In this document: piece by piece, positions 1-7,587 of the stretch
Layout of the letters: every line of letters begins with the position of its first letter
Numbering within the stretch: position 1 is the stretch's first letter
NCBI GenBank assembly: GCA_017642485.1
Contig: JAGCPC010000016.1
Location: 1 to 32,814 of the forward strand
Direction of reading: 5' to 3'
Length of the DNA: 32,814 bases
Source: Prevotella sp.
GTDB taxonomy: Bacteria; Bacteroidota; Bacteroidia; Bacteroidales; Bacteroidaceae
Notes under the pieces: model-generated
The model's input: only the letters and a program-made list of their open reading frames with translations
What the model was told of the DNA's origin: nothing
Databases searched by the model: none
Made by a program: the position numbers and the translations under genes

Positions 1-1
1 C

Positions 2-310
2 GTCATAATCTCGGCACTTTTTTTCGCTGGCGTACATTTCAACCCTGCACAGATGCCCCATGCCTTTATCGTAGGGTGCCTGTTGGGTTGGCTCTTTGTG
101 CGCAGCAATAGCATCGTGCCTGGCTTCATCCTCCATTGGATAAACAACTCTGCCGCATACGTAGCAGTAAAGATGTTTCCACACATGCCGATGGATGCTC
201 CCTTGGTTAGTTACTTTGGTTCTACAGCAGCAGTAGTGCAGGCTGTTGTCTGCTCACTCATGATTGCCCTGCCTGCCCTCTACCAGCTCAATAGAGTGTT
301 GAAAAAGTAA
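2..310 (+). CDS. CPBP-family intramembrane protease, C-terminal part
   Basis: Only the last ~102 codons are inside the window; the reading frame is open from base 2 and ends with TAA at 308-310. Two family signatures are visible: a membrane helix with FAGVH (the F..xH motif) and, later, GFILHWINNSAA (the HxxxN motif), in a very hydrophobic background with several membrane segments. CPBP (Abi, CAAX-like) proteins are glutamic intramembrane endopeptidases; the catalytic Glu-Glu/Arg motif would lie upstream of the window. The substrate cannot be told. It is followed at once by a strong hairpin that probably ends transcription. Identification of the family is fairly safe, the biological role is not. 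Confidence 0.8.
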   Translation, partial: VIISALFFAGVHFNPAQMPHAFIVGCLLGWLFVRSNSIVPGFILHWINNSAAYVAVKMFPHMPMDAPLVSYFGSTAAVVQAVVCSLMIALPALYQLNRVLKK

Positions 311-326
311 TAATATCATTATATAC

Positions 327-364
327 GAACAAAGGCTGGAACCTTGTGGTTTCAGCCTTTGTTC
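327..364. terminator. Bidirectional intrinsic terminator
   Basis: A stem of about 17 bp (327-343 with 348-364, one G-T pair at 339/352) closes a TTGT loop and is followed by TTTTT on the plus strand. It ends the plus-strand CPBP gene, and its arm overlaps the last codons and stop of the minus-strand WbqC-like gene, so it can serve the convergent transcript too. Confidence 0.8.
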
Positions 365-1179
365 TTTTTAAGATATAGTATTGCCTCTGGTCCTTCGTTA
401 AATAACAAATCAAGGATGGAGAGACCAGGGATAAAACCATGACGACGTTGAAAGGTTTGGTAGTAAAGCCCCCCTCCTACCCCCCCCTTCAGGGGGAGAG
501 ATAATGTCGCTGGCGGAGTCGGTAGTACTCTTTCCTTCAGAGGAAATGATGATGTCGTTGGCGGAGTCGGTAGTACTCTCTCCCTGAAGGGGGGAGCAGG
601 AAGGGGGCTTATTAAATCGAGCATTTTCCTCATTATGGCAAGATTATAGTCAAAGAGGTGCTGCCAGTTGTTAGCCTTGAAGGTTTCCTCATCAAAGAAA
701 GGGTAGATGTCATCCTTATAGTAATCAAAAAAAGGTGACATACCGTAGGCACTCTTCAGTGCCTCCCAGTGCTGATGGCGCCAGTTGCCGTGTTCGCTGA
801 CGAGAACCTCTTGGATGGGAACCTTAACGTTAACCATAACCTTAACTTCTTTCTTCTTTGAAATTTCGAACTCTTGAACCTTTGCTCCGAGCTTGCTCGC
901 CTGAGCACCTACTGGAGCGCAAGAGCCTTCGAACTCTCGCCCCTTCGTCGTGACGGGCACCGTCAGTATCTGCTTACCATTCGCCGTTGCTATCTCGCAA
1001 CGGTTACGAGAAGTTTGTTTGATGTAGTTCTCGTGAGCATCAATATACACGGTTTCATCGGTACTGAGCAATTGCCTGTACCAATCCACACTGCCGAAAT
1101 ATGTTGTATGTAAGACGATAACGTTTTTGGGGGAGTTAAGGGTACTTACTTTTTCTTTTTTGGTCTGCGACGAGCCCAA
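352..1179 (-). CDS. WbqC-like family protein carrying two repeat insertions
   Basis: The protein shows WbqC-family hallmarks: TTYFGSVDWYRQL near the start, YIDAHENYIKQT..RNRCEI at 46-63, WRHQHWEALKSAYGMSPFF at 133-151 and a C-terminal SILDLLFNEGP. The family is linked to surface polysaccharide or glycan loci but has no settled biochemical activity. No ATG is available; the frame begins at TTG 1179 with AGGAAGAGG just upstream, overlapping the helicase stop by 34 bp, so translational coupling is likely. Residues 82-120 and 191-237 look foreign. The first block is encoded by a 60-bp sequence repeated exactly in the neighbouring helicase gene, the second by a 48-bp tandem repeat rich in PTPP. 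They fall between conserved blocks, so the protein may still fold. Alternative: the gene is degrading. Confidence 0.75.
   Translation of the reverse strand: MGSSQTKKEKVSTLNSPKNVIVLHTTYFGSVDWYRQLLSTDETVYIDAHENYIKQTSRNRCEIATANGKQILTVPVTTKGREFEGSCAPVGAQASKLGAKVQEFEISKKKEVKVMVNVKVPIQEVLVSEHGNWRHQHWEALKSAYGMSPFFDYYKDDIYPFFDEETFKANNWQHLFDYNLAIMRKMLDLISPLPAPPFRERVLPTPPTTSSFPLKERVLPTPPATLSLPLKGGVGGGLYYQTFQRRHGFIPGLSILDLLFNEGPEAILYLKKNKG
475..606. repeat. Tandem repeat with variable stem-loops inside the WbqC-like gene
   Basis: Two ~28-bp copies (504-531 and 552-579, 48-bp period, one difference seen) alternate with stem-loops whose stems differ but whose loops are TTCA or TGAA: one near 477-498 with C-runs against G-runs, one TTTCC/GGAAA near 532-545, one near 579-596. 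The whole block is translated in frame as a Pro-rich insert. Confidence 0.7.
815..936. repeat. Composite GGTTAA and TTGAACC repeat, copy 1
   Basis: The left part (about 819-851) is a run of ACCTTAACC-type hexamers. Bases 871-930 form the TTGAACC-type module with internal CGAGCttGCTCG dyads. The module is identical over 60 bp to 2871-2930, exactly 2000 bp away, and both copies also share the hexamer run beside it in the same order. Confidence 0.8.
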
Positions 1180-3089
1180 CCCTCTTCCTGTCCAAGCATC
1201 TCAAAGAGTGCTTTGCGTTCGTCTATAGCACGCTGACGCTCAGCATTCTTTCTACCCTTCTTGGTAGAGTAGGCATTGTCGTTCCCCTCGCCTTTGGGAG
1301 AGGGGTTAGGGGTGAGGTTTTTGTCCTCCCTACACGTTACTTTCTTGTTGTGATAAAAAGCGTGGCTGAGAGCCTTGATAACTTTCTTGGCATCCTTAGT
1401 GGGCACTTCGATGAGACAGAATGTGGGCATAATGTCGATGTGCCCCACCTCCTGCCTGCCTGGCACGTTGCGATTGATAAACTGCATCACCTCGCCAGGG
1501 AAGAAACGGTCGTTCCTGCCAAGGTTGATGAAGAGTTTGGTATAACCCTTCTGCACTCCCTCGCGCGGTTTCTTTGCTTTCCAGTCCGTGCCGCCTTTCT
1601 CCTTCTTCTCCTTCTTGCTGAGCACCACCTCCTCTATCTCTGGAGCATTGGCATAATATTGCAGGAACCTGCCAAACTCGCGGCTCACCACTTTCTTGAG
1701 TATCTCCTCCTTATCCACATACTCGAAGTGGCGACGTATCTCAGTCATGAAAGGCTCTATCTGCTCGTCGTCAACGTCGGTTTTCTCGATTTCGTCGATG
1801 GCGCGAAACAGTTGCTTAGTACATATCTCCTCTGCCGTAGGTATCCTGCCTGCCACGAAAGTCTTGCCGATAATCTTCTCCACCTCGCGCACCTTGTGAC
1901 GCTCACGGCTGTGTATGATGGCTATCGACGTGCCCTTTTTTCCTGCCCTGCCTGTTCTGCCTGAGCGATGGGTGTATGACTCGGTGTCATCGGGCATAGA
2001 GTAGTTGATGACGTGCGTGAGGTCGTTCACATCCAGTCCACGTGCCGCCACGTCTGTTGCCACGAGGAGTTGCGTCAGGTGATTACGGAAACGCTGCATC
2101 GCCAGGTCACGCTGCTGTTGCGACAGGTCACCATGCAGAGCCTCAGCGTTATATCCCTCCTTGATGAGTTTGTCGGCTATCTCCTGTGTCTCTATCTTTG
2201 TTCTGCAGAATATGATGCCGTATATCCTCGGATTATAGTCCACCACACGTTTCAGTGCGAGGTATTTGTCCTTGGCGTTCACCATATAATATATATGGTT
2301 TACATTCTCCGCCCCCTCGTTACGCGAACCCACCACTATCTCCTCATGGTTACTGAGGTATTTCCTTGCCACCTTCTCCACCTCCTTGCTCATCGTAGCA
2401 GAGAAGAGCAGGGTCTGGTGTTCCTCAGGCAGAGCCTCAAAGATGGTGTTGATGCTGTCAGAGAAACCCATATTGAGCATCTCGTCCGCCTCGTCGAGCA
2501 CTATGTGGCGCACCTCGTCAAGATGTGCCTTGCCACGCTCCATCAGGTCGATGAGTCGTCCTGGCGTCGCCACTATTATCTGTGCTCCATGCCTTAGCGA
2601 GCGTATCTGGTCGCTGATGCTCGTGCCACCATACACCGCTACGACATTGATGCCCTTGAGGTATTTGGAGAAGTCGCGCAGGTCGTCCGTTATCTGCAGA
2701 CACAGTTCTCGTGTGGGGGATAGCACAATAGCCTGCGTTGTGCGATTCTTTGCATCTATCCTCTGCAGTAGTGGCAGTCCAAATGCCGCCGTCTTGCCCG
2801 TTCCCGTCTGTGCCAGTGCTATGAGGTCTTTTTTTACCTTAACGTTAACCTTAACCTTAACTTCTTGCTCCTCTTGAACCTTTGCTCCGAGCTTGCTCGC
2901 CTGAGCACCTACTGGAGCGCAAGAGCCTTCAAACTCTTGAACCAGAGCCGCAGGCTCGCTTGAACTCTCTTGAACTCCTTGAACCAAGAAAGGTATCACC
3001 GCCTCCTGCACGGGCATGGGCTGTTCAAAGCCAAGCTCATCGATGGCGTGGCATATTTCAGGTATTATACCCAGTTCTTCAAAACTCAT
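1146..3089 (-). CDS. DEAD-box ATP-dependent RNA helicase (CsdA/DbpA type)
   Basis: All helicase motifs are present: Q motif around residues 21-29, Walker A AQTGTGKT (~93-100), PTRELC (~125), TPGRLID (~175), DEAD at 199-202, SAT at 230-232, ARGLDV and HRSGRTGRAG. A DbpA-like RNA-binding domain follows (YTKLFINLGRND onwards), then a basic tail. Such proteins remodel structured RNA, often in ribosome assembly or cold growth. ATG 3089 is preceded by AGGAAA. Two inserts are unusual: residues ~39-86, between the Q motif and Walker A where relatives run straight on, and a LTPNPSPKGEG segment at ~592-603 in the tail. Both are translated repeats. The stop overlaps the next gene. The family call is very safe; whether the first insert affects ATP binding is unknown. 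Confidence 0.95.
   Translation of the reverse strand: MSFEELGIIPEICHAIDELGFEQPMPVQEAVIPFLVQGVQESSSEPAALVQEFEGSCAPVGAQASKLGAKVQEEQEVKVKVNVKVKKDLIALAQTGTGKTAAFGLPLLQRIDAKNRTTQAIVLSPTRELCLQITDDLRDFSKYLKGINVVAVYGGTSISDQIRSLRHGAQIIVATPGRLIDLMERGKAHLDEVRHIVLDEADEMLNMGFSDSINTIFEALPEEHQTLLFSATMSKEVEKVARKYLSNHEEIVVGSRNEGAENVNHIYYMVNAKDKYLALKRVVDYNPRIYGIIFCRTKIETQEIADKLIKEGYNAEALHGDLSQQQRDLAMQRFRNHLTQLLVATDVAARGLDVNDLTHVINYSMPDDTESYTHRSGRTGRAGKKGTSIAIIHSRERHKVREVEKIIGKTFVAGRIPTAEEICTKQLFRAIDEIEKTDVDDEQIEPFMTEIRRHFEYVDKEEILKKVVSREFGRFLQYYANAPEIEEVVLSKKEKKEKGGTDWKAKKPREGVQKGYTKLFINLGRNDRFFPGEVMQFINRNVPGRQEVGHIDIMPTFCLIEVPTKDAKKVIKALSHAFYHNKKVTCREDKNLTPNPSPKGEGNDNAYSTKKGRKNAERQRAIDERKALFEMLGQEEGWARRRPKKKK
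1283..1320. repeat. LTPNPSPKGEG-encoding repeat in the helicase tail
   Basis: A CCTC/GAGG-flanked imperfect palindrome with GGGTTAGGGG core encodes LTPNPSPKGEG in frame. I recognise this peptide as a recurrent translated repeat in Bacteroidetes and Proteobacteria; here it sits between the RNA-binding domain and the basic C-terminus. Confidence 0.7.
2830..2992. repeat. Composite GGTTAA and TTGAACC repeat, copy 2
   Basis: Hexamer run 2834-2867, then the 60-bp module 2871-2930 identical to 871-930, then further TTGAACY units (2935-2990) separated by a GAGCCgcaGGCTC hairpin. All of it is translated in the helicase gene between the Q motif and Walker A. Confidence 0.8.
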
Positions 3090-3118
3090 CTATTTCCTTT
3101 TGTTTTTTTACTTTTGTT

Positions 3119-3161
3119 TTTAACTGTGAACTGTGAATTGTGAATTGTGAACTGTCAACTA
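3119..3161. repeat. AACTGTG-type repeat between rnr and the helicase gene
   Basis: Five units of AACTGTG/AATTGTG begin right at the RNase R stop codon and fill the gap towards the helicase start. This is the most widespread repeat family of the window (also 4493, 7512, 20566, 24435, 25648, 27206 and 27352). Confidence 0.75.
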
Positions 3162-5414
3162 TTCCACTATCGTAAAGTCAAGTTGTTTTTTCTCCAAATT
3201 AGCCTTTGCCACCTTTATGCGCACCTCGTCGCCCAGTTGGTAGCGGTTATGATGGCGACGTCCCACGAGGCAGAAGTTCTTCTCATCAAACTCATAGTAG
3301 TCGTCCTTCAAGTCATGTATCGCTATCATACCCTCGCAGTGATTTTCATCGATTTCAGCGTATATTCCGTGGCTTGTGATACCCGATACGTGAGCATCAT
3401 ACTCCTCGCCGAGGTGTTCGCCCATAAACTCCACCATCTTGTACTTTATAGAGTCACGCTCAGCATTGGCAGCCACCTGTTCCATCTGGCTGGAATGCTC
3501 GCACTGTTCCTCGTAATAGTTCTGGTTGGCACTCTTTCCTCCCTCCTCGTAGCGTGTCAGCAGTCTGTGCACCATGGTGTCGGGGTAGCGTCGTATGGGC
3601 GACGTGAAGTGCGTGTAGTAGTCAAATGCCAGTCCGAAGTGTCCTATGTTGTGCGTGCTATACTTCGCCTTCATCATAGCCTTCAGCGCCACGAGTTGTA
3701 TGGCATTGCTCTCTGCCCTACCCTCAAACTCGTCCATCAGCGCATTGATAGCACGTGCCGTAGCGCCCTTGGTGCTTGTTGACTTCATCCTGTATCCGAA
3801 GCGCACTACAAACTGTTTCAGCTGTTCCATCTTGATAGGGTCAGGATTGTCGTGCACGCGATATGGCAATGTCTTCGCCTTCTTACCCTTAGGCACCTTG
3901 CCCACGCTCTCCGCCACCGTCTTGTTGGCTATGAGCATAAACTCCTCTATGAGTTTGTTGGCATCCTTTGAGCGCTTGAAATACACCCTTGTCGGCTTGC
4001 CCTTCTCGTCGATGTCGAAGCGCATCTCCTCACGGTCAAACTTCACCGAACCGTTCTTGAATCTCTTTGCCCTTAGTTTCTTGGCGAGGGCATCGAGGGT
4101 GATGAGTTCCTTAGCATATTCGCCCTCATACTCCTTTTTCTTTGGTGCAGGCTCGCCTGTGCCGTCCTTCACCCCGTTCTTCTCAAGTATCTCCTGCACC
4201 TCTTCGTAGCAGAAGCGGCGGTCGCTCCTTATCACCGTGTGCACTATACGGTAGTCCTTTATCTCCGCCTCCTCGTCCATGGTGAATATCACCGAGTAGG
4301 CCAGTTTGTCCTCGTCGGGCCTCAGCGAACAGATATAGTTGCACAGTCTCTCGGGCAGCATCGGTATCGTCCTGTCCACGAGGTATATGCTCGTAGCCCT
4401 CTTCTGTGCCTCCTTGTCTATTATCGATCCCTCAGTCACGTAGTGGCTCACATCAGCGATATGCACACCCACCTCCCACAACTTTTTCGGTTCACAGTGC
4501 TCAGTGCTCAGTTCACAGTTAGAGTTATCGTTAAGGTTATGGTTAAGGTTAACCTCCCTTATACTCAGCGCATCGTCAAAGTCCTTGGCATCATGCGGAT
4601 CTATCGTACATGTAAATACCCCACGAAAATCCTCTCTGCGGTCTATCTCCTCCTGTGTTATCTGGTCGCTTATCTTGTTTGCGGCATCCTCCACAGCCTG
4701 CGGATACTTATACGGCAGTCCATACTGAGCCAGTATAGCATTCATCTCAGCGTTGTTTTCGCCCATTTCACCGAGTATATCCACCACTTCCGCCAGTATG
4801 TTGCGGTGCTCGGCATCAGGCCATGCCACTACCTTCACCACAGCACGGTCGTTGGTCTTGCCACCCTTGAGTTTCGACTTAGGTATTATGATACTCATCG
4901 CCAGTGGCTCCTGAGGTATGAGGAATGCGAGGTCGCTGTCCACCTCCAGTCTGCCCACAAACTGTTCCTTCTTTCTCTCTATAATCTCTATCACCTGCGC
5001 CTCGCGTATATGGCTACGTCGGCGTGCCATCATGCAGAAGCGCACCCTGTCGCCTGTCAGTGCCCATAGCGAATTTCTCTCCGCTACAAATATAGGTTTC
5101 TCGCTACCAACGGGCGTCACCGTATTGCGTCCGTTGGCCTTAGCCTGGAACACGCCCTCCATCACCTGTGTGCTGTCCGCCAGTTTATACGATGAGTCCG
5201 TCACTTTTACCAGGTAGTCATCCCATGCCATCTCCTCCATGATGTCTATGGCGAGCATCTTCATGGGGTGCGTGTCGAGTTTCAGTTGTCTGAATATCTC
5301 CTTGAACGACACTACCTGTCCTGGACGGTTGTTAAAGAACGCCTCCAGTTTCTCTGCCAGCAGCGGCCTCGTGATTCTCTTGCCGCCCTTCTTTTCTCTT
5401 GTTTTCTTTCCCAT
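3159..5414 (-). CDS. rnr: Ribonuclease R
   Basis: This is a 3'-5' exoribonuclease of the RNase II/R family that degrades structured RNA. Visible in order: a basic N-terminus and winged-helix region (~15-80), two cold-shock-like domains (~85-235), the RNB catalytic core starting ~255 with the metal-binding aspartates in DPHDAKDFDDA (272-282), LRPDEDKLAYSV, the conserved FTSPIRRYPD, and a C-terminal S1 domain (~660-750). ATG 5414. About 25 residues (~287-311), directly after the aspartate motif and before LWEVGVHIADVSHY, are encoded by GGTTAA and AACTGTG repeats and are not expected in the family. The gap to the S41 gene upstream contains a hairpin array. Identification is secure; activity with the insert is an assumption. 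Confidence 0.95.
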   Translation of the reverse strand: MGKKTREKKGGKRITRPLLAEKLEAFFNNRPGQVVSFKEIFRQLKLDTHPMKMLAIDIMEEMAWDDYLVKVTDSSYKLADSTQVMEGVFQAKANGRNTVTPVGSEKPIFVAERNSLWALTGDRVRFCMMARRRSHIREAQVIEIIERKKEQFVGRLEVDSDLAFLIPQEPLAMSIIIPKSKLKGGKTNDRAVVKVVAWPDAEHRNILAEVVDILGEMGENNAEMNAILAQYGLPYKYPQAVEDAANKISDQITQEEIDRREDFRGVFTCTIDPHDAKDFDDALSIREVNLNHNLNDNSNCELSTEHCEPKKLWEVGVHIADVSHYVTEGSIIDKEAQKRATSIYLVDRTIPMLPERLCNYICSLRPDEDKLAYSVIFTMDEEAEIKDYRIVHTVIRSDRRFCYEEVQEILEKNGVKDGTGEPAPKKKEYEGEYAKELITLDALAKKLRAKRFKNGSVKFDREEMRFDIDEKGKPTRVYFKRSKDANKLIEEFMLIANKTVAESVGKVPKGKKAKTLPYRVHDNPDPIKMEQLKQFVVRFGYRMKSTSTKGATARAINALMDEFEGRAESNAIQLVALKAMMKAKYSTHNIGHFGLAFDYYTHFTSPIRRYPDTMVHRLLTRYEEGGKSANQNYYEEQCEHSSQMEQVAANAERDSIKYKMVEFMGEHLGEEYDAHVSGITSHGIYAEIDENHCEGMIAIHDLKDDYYEFDEKNFCLVGRRHHNRYQLGDEVRIKVAKANLEKKQLDFTIVE
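4493..4557. repeat. Repeat insertion inside the RNase R catalytic domain
   Basis: Two families are joined: CAGTGCTCAGT/TTCACAGT units (4494-4528) followed by GTTAAGGTTAtGGTTAAGG hexamers (4530-4555). The block is a multiple of three overall and is translated as residues ~287-311 of RNase R. Confidence 0.75.
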
Positions 5415-5430
5415 AACTCCTATTACTTTG

Positions 5431-5540
5431 TACGAAACGTCACTTCGTGACTACGAAACGGGCTTTCAGCCCTACGAAACGCCTGCGGCTACGAAACGGA
5501 GCTTAGCTCCTACGAAACGTCACTTCGTGACTACGAAAAC
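5431..5540. repeat. Hairpin array A: TACGAAAC repeats with different stem-loops
   Basis: Six TACGAAAC units (the last is TACGAAAA) at 5431, 5452, 5473, 5490, 5511 and 5532 are separated by perfect small hairpins: GTCACttcGTGAC, GGGCTttcAGCCC, GCCtgcGGC, GGAGCttaGCTCC and GTCACttcGTGAC again. All loops are 3 nt. The array fills the gap between the S41 protease stop and the RNase R start and would be transcribed from the minus strand, where the unit reads GTTTCGTA. Confidence 0.9.
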
Positions 5541-5549
5541 TGTCAATTT

Positions 5550-7247
5550 TCATTTTTCAATTATCAATTTACCAATCTCCTCCACTGCCCGCTTCACCTG
5601 CGTATCAGCCTTCAGCATGTGCGCTATCTTACCCCTTTGGTAGTAGTATGCTGTGACGATCTCCTGTTCCAGCATGTGCGTTATCATCTCGCGGTTGTTG
5701 TCCAGTTCCCGTTCCAAGTTGTGCTGCAGTTTCTTTTCCAGTGCGTCAAATTCTCCCTTGGCATCATCATAGTAACCCTCAAACTTTGCCATTTCAACGA
5801 GTCTCTTATACACCTTGCTTGTCTCGCGGTCGTACTTGAAACCGCTCTCCACCACCCTTCGTTTGAAGTCGGCGTAGTCGCTCTCCGTGATGTGGAAATC
5901 CTCCACGGGTGCTATCCTCTCATGACGGTTCACGTAGTCCGTCACGTAGTAGTGCACCACCTCCGTTGAGTCCAGCGCCCCACGGAATAGGTACATCGTC
6001 AGATTGGTCATCGTGTCGGGCTTCACCTCTATGTCGGGCATTATGCCGCCACCGTCGCGCACCGTCCTGCCCTTGCGGGTCTTAAACTCCCTCGTCAGCG
6101 AGTCAGGTATGTGCTCTCGGTACCCACCGCCAGTATGTTTGTAGTTTACGGCCTGTATGCATCTGCCGCTCGGTATGTAGTATTTCGATACGGTGAGTTT
6201 CAGCGACCCGTCGTGCGGCAGGTCCACCGTCTGCTGCACCAGTCCCTTGCCGTACGTCCTCGTGCCCATTATCACTGCCCTGTCGAGGTCCTGCAGCGAT
6301 CCTGCCGTTATCTCGCTTGCCGATGCCGAACTCTCGTTTACCAGCACCACTATGGGCATCACCGTGTCGAGCGGTTCCTGTTCCGTCACGTACACCTTGT
6401 TAGAGCGTTTCAGCTTACCCTTCGTCGTCACCAGCGTGGTACCCTTCGGCACAAACATACCCGTTATCTTTATCGCCTCCTGCAGTGCACCGCCGCCATT
6501 GCCTCGCAGGTCAAACACCAGTCCCTTCATACCCTTGCTGCGCATGTCTATCAAGGCACGACGCACATCACGCGAGCAGTCCTCCGTAAACTGTGTCAGC
6601 ACCACGTAGCCCACGCTATCATTCACCATGCCGTAGTACGGCACGCTGGGCAGCTGTATCGCCTTTCTTGTTATCTTTATCTTCAGCGTCTCCCCCTTTG
6701 CCTTTGAACCCCCTTGAACCAGCGAAGCGTTTGAACCCCCTTGAACCCTCTTTATCTTCAAAAGGAACGTCGTCCCAGGCTCCCCCCTCAGATGACTGCT
6801 CACGTATGCCACCTCTTTGTCCACCATCGACGTATCGTCCACGGCGAGTATCACGTCGCCCTTGCGCAGTCCCGCCTCCGCGGCAGGCATCCCCTCATAC
6901 AGTTCATCTATCACCACCTGTCCCGTTCTGAGGTCTTTCTTTATCAGCGCCCCTATGCCCGCATACTTACCCGTCAGCATCTGTTTCAGGTTCTTCATGT
7001 CGCTCGCAGGGTAGTACTCCGTGTAGGGGTCCAGCGAGTGCAGCATGGCATTGATGCCATAGCCCACCGTCTCGTCAGCATCCAGAGTATCCACATACAT
7101 CATGTCGAGACTCTTGTATATGGCAGAAAACGTCTCCAGGTTTCTCGCCACCGCAAAGTTGTGGTTCTTCTCCTCACCATGCGCCACGGCAGCGAGCGCC
7201 ATCAGCACCGCCACCATGCATATATGTCTTATCTTCATCTTCATTTT
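5550..7247 (-). CDS. S41-family C-terminal processing peptidase (CtpA-like)
   Basis: A secreted or periplasmic serine protease with PDZ domain. The frame extends upstream to a TTG at 7280, but that lies in a repeat; ATG 7247 gives a normal signal peptide (KIRHICMVAVLMALAAVAHG), so I choose it. Numbered from the TTG: helical N-terminal region 40-100, PDZ domain ~100-205 (KYAGIGALI, GLRKGDVILAVDD), catalytic core with GYVVLTQFTED, FDLRGNGGG (~257-264), the nucleophile serine in NESSASASE (~315-323) and the general-base lysine in TYGKGLVQ (~345). A long C-terminal helical part follows. Residues ~179-196 (VQGGS repeated) are a translated TTGAACC repeat inside the PDZ domain. The last codons overlap an AATTGATAATTGA-type repeat. 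The substrate is unknown. Confidence 0.92.
   Translation of the reverse strand, partial: KMKMKIRHICMVAVLMALAAVAHGEEKNHNFAVARNLETFSAIYKSLDMMYVDTLDADETVGYGINAMLHSLDPYTEYYPASDMKNLKQMLTGKYAGIGALIKKDLRTGQVVIDELYEGMPAAEAGLRKGDVILAVDDTSMVDKEVAYVSSHLRGEPGTTFLLKIKRVQGGSNASLVQGGSKAKGETLKIKITRKAIQLPSVPYYGMVNDSVGYVVLTQFTEDCSRDVRRALIDMRSKGMKGLVFDLRGNGGGALQEAIKITGMFVPKGTTLVTTKGKLKRSNKVYVTEQEPLDTVMPIVVLVNESSASASEITAGSLQDLDRAVIMGTRTYGKGLVQQTVDLPHDGSLKLTVSKYYIPSGRCIQAVNYKHTGGGYREHIPDSLTREFKTRKGRTVRDGGGIMPDIEVKPDTMTNLTMYLFRGALDSTEVVHYYVTDYVNRHERIAPVEDFHITESDYADFKRRVVESGFKYDRETSKVYKRLVEMAKFEGYYDDAKGEFDALEKKLQHNLERELDNNREMITHMLEQEIVTAYYYQRGKIAHMLKADTQVKRAVEEIGKLIIEK
6707..6752. repeat. TTGAACC repeat inside the S41 protease gene
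   Basis: Four TTGAACC units in two pairs, separated by AGCGAAGCG, encode the VQGGS...VQGGS insert of the PDZ domain in frame. Confidence 0.75.
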
Positions 7248-7264
7248 CAATCTTAGCTTCGCTG

Positions 7265-7371
7265 TAATCGGACGCACCAAAGGTGCTACGCTTGCCAGAG
7301 CAAGAGCCTCTCAATTTCTCCCATATTTCATGGGCTTTCCCGCAGGGGCTACTAAGCCCTGAAATATCAGG
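7265..7371. repeat. Hairpin cluster upstream of the S41 protease gene
   Basis: Successive small hairpins: GCACCaaaGGTGC (7274-7286), CTTGCcagaGCAAG (7291-7304), CCCATatttcATGGG (7320-7334), CCCgcaGGG (7339-7347) and CCTGAaataTCAGG (7358-7371). Read on the minus strand, AAGCGTAG and CGTCCGATTACA flank the first hairpin; the same flanks with another hairpin occur inside the cca gene. The cluster lies in the probable leader of the protease mRNA. Confidence 0.8.
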
Positions 7372-7547
7372 TCGTCTTTTGAGAGCGTTCAATCTTTAAT
7401 CTTCAATACCCCTACAAAAGTACATATTTTATTCTTAACAGCCACACCGCCCCCACTTTTTTTATTATTATTTCAAGTCTATTGTTAAAAAATACAAAAT
7501 ATAGAATAATTATGAATTGTGAATTGTGAACTGTGAATTATTTTTCG
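7372..7547. other. Intergenic region between the S41 gene and tRNA-Asn
   Basis: AT-rich. It contains an AATTGTGAATTGTG repeat (7512-7539) that overlaps the likely -33 element of the tRNA promoter. I see no coding potential. A promoter for the minus-strand protease gene is expected here but no clear TAnnTTTG box was found on that strand. Confidence 0.5.
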
Positions 7548-7555
7548 TACCTTTG
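7524..7555 (+). promoter_or_regulatory. Bacteroidetes-type promoter for tRNA-Asn
   Basis: A perfect -7 box TACCTTTG at 7548-7555 with a TTG about 21 bp upstream inside an AATTGTG repeat. Transcription would start near 7562, about 26 nt before the tRNA. Confidence 0.7.
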
Positions 7556-7587
7556 CACTCGCTTTTGAGACATAAGGCACACATCTT

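Noticed and set aside
1350-1964. 204-codon open frame opposite the helicase gene
   Set aside because: It is antisense to a gene with complete DEAD-box motifs and has His/Leu/Val-rich composition typical of shadow frames.
4239-5069. 276-codon open frame opposite RNase R
   Set aside because: Antisense to rnr, no recognisable domain, low-complexity composition.
5431-5540. CRISPR array
   Set aside because: The direct repeat is only 8 bp, spacers are self-complementary and partly reused, and there are no cas genes in the window.
6111-6707. 198-codon open frame opposite the S41 protease
   Set aside because: Antisense to the catalytic core with its Ser and Lys motifs; composition is not protein-like.
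7174-7392. 72-codon minus-strand frame overlapping the S41 start
   Set aside because: It consists mainly of the hairpin cluster and the signal-peptide region in another frame.
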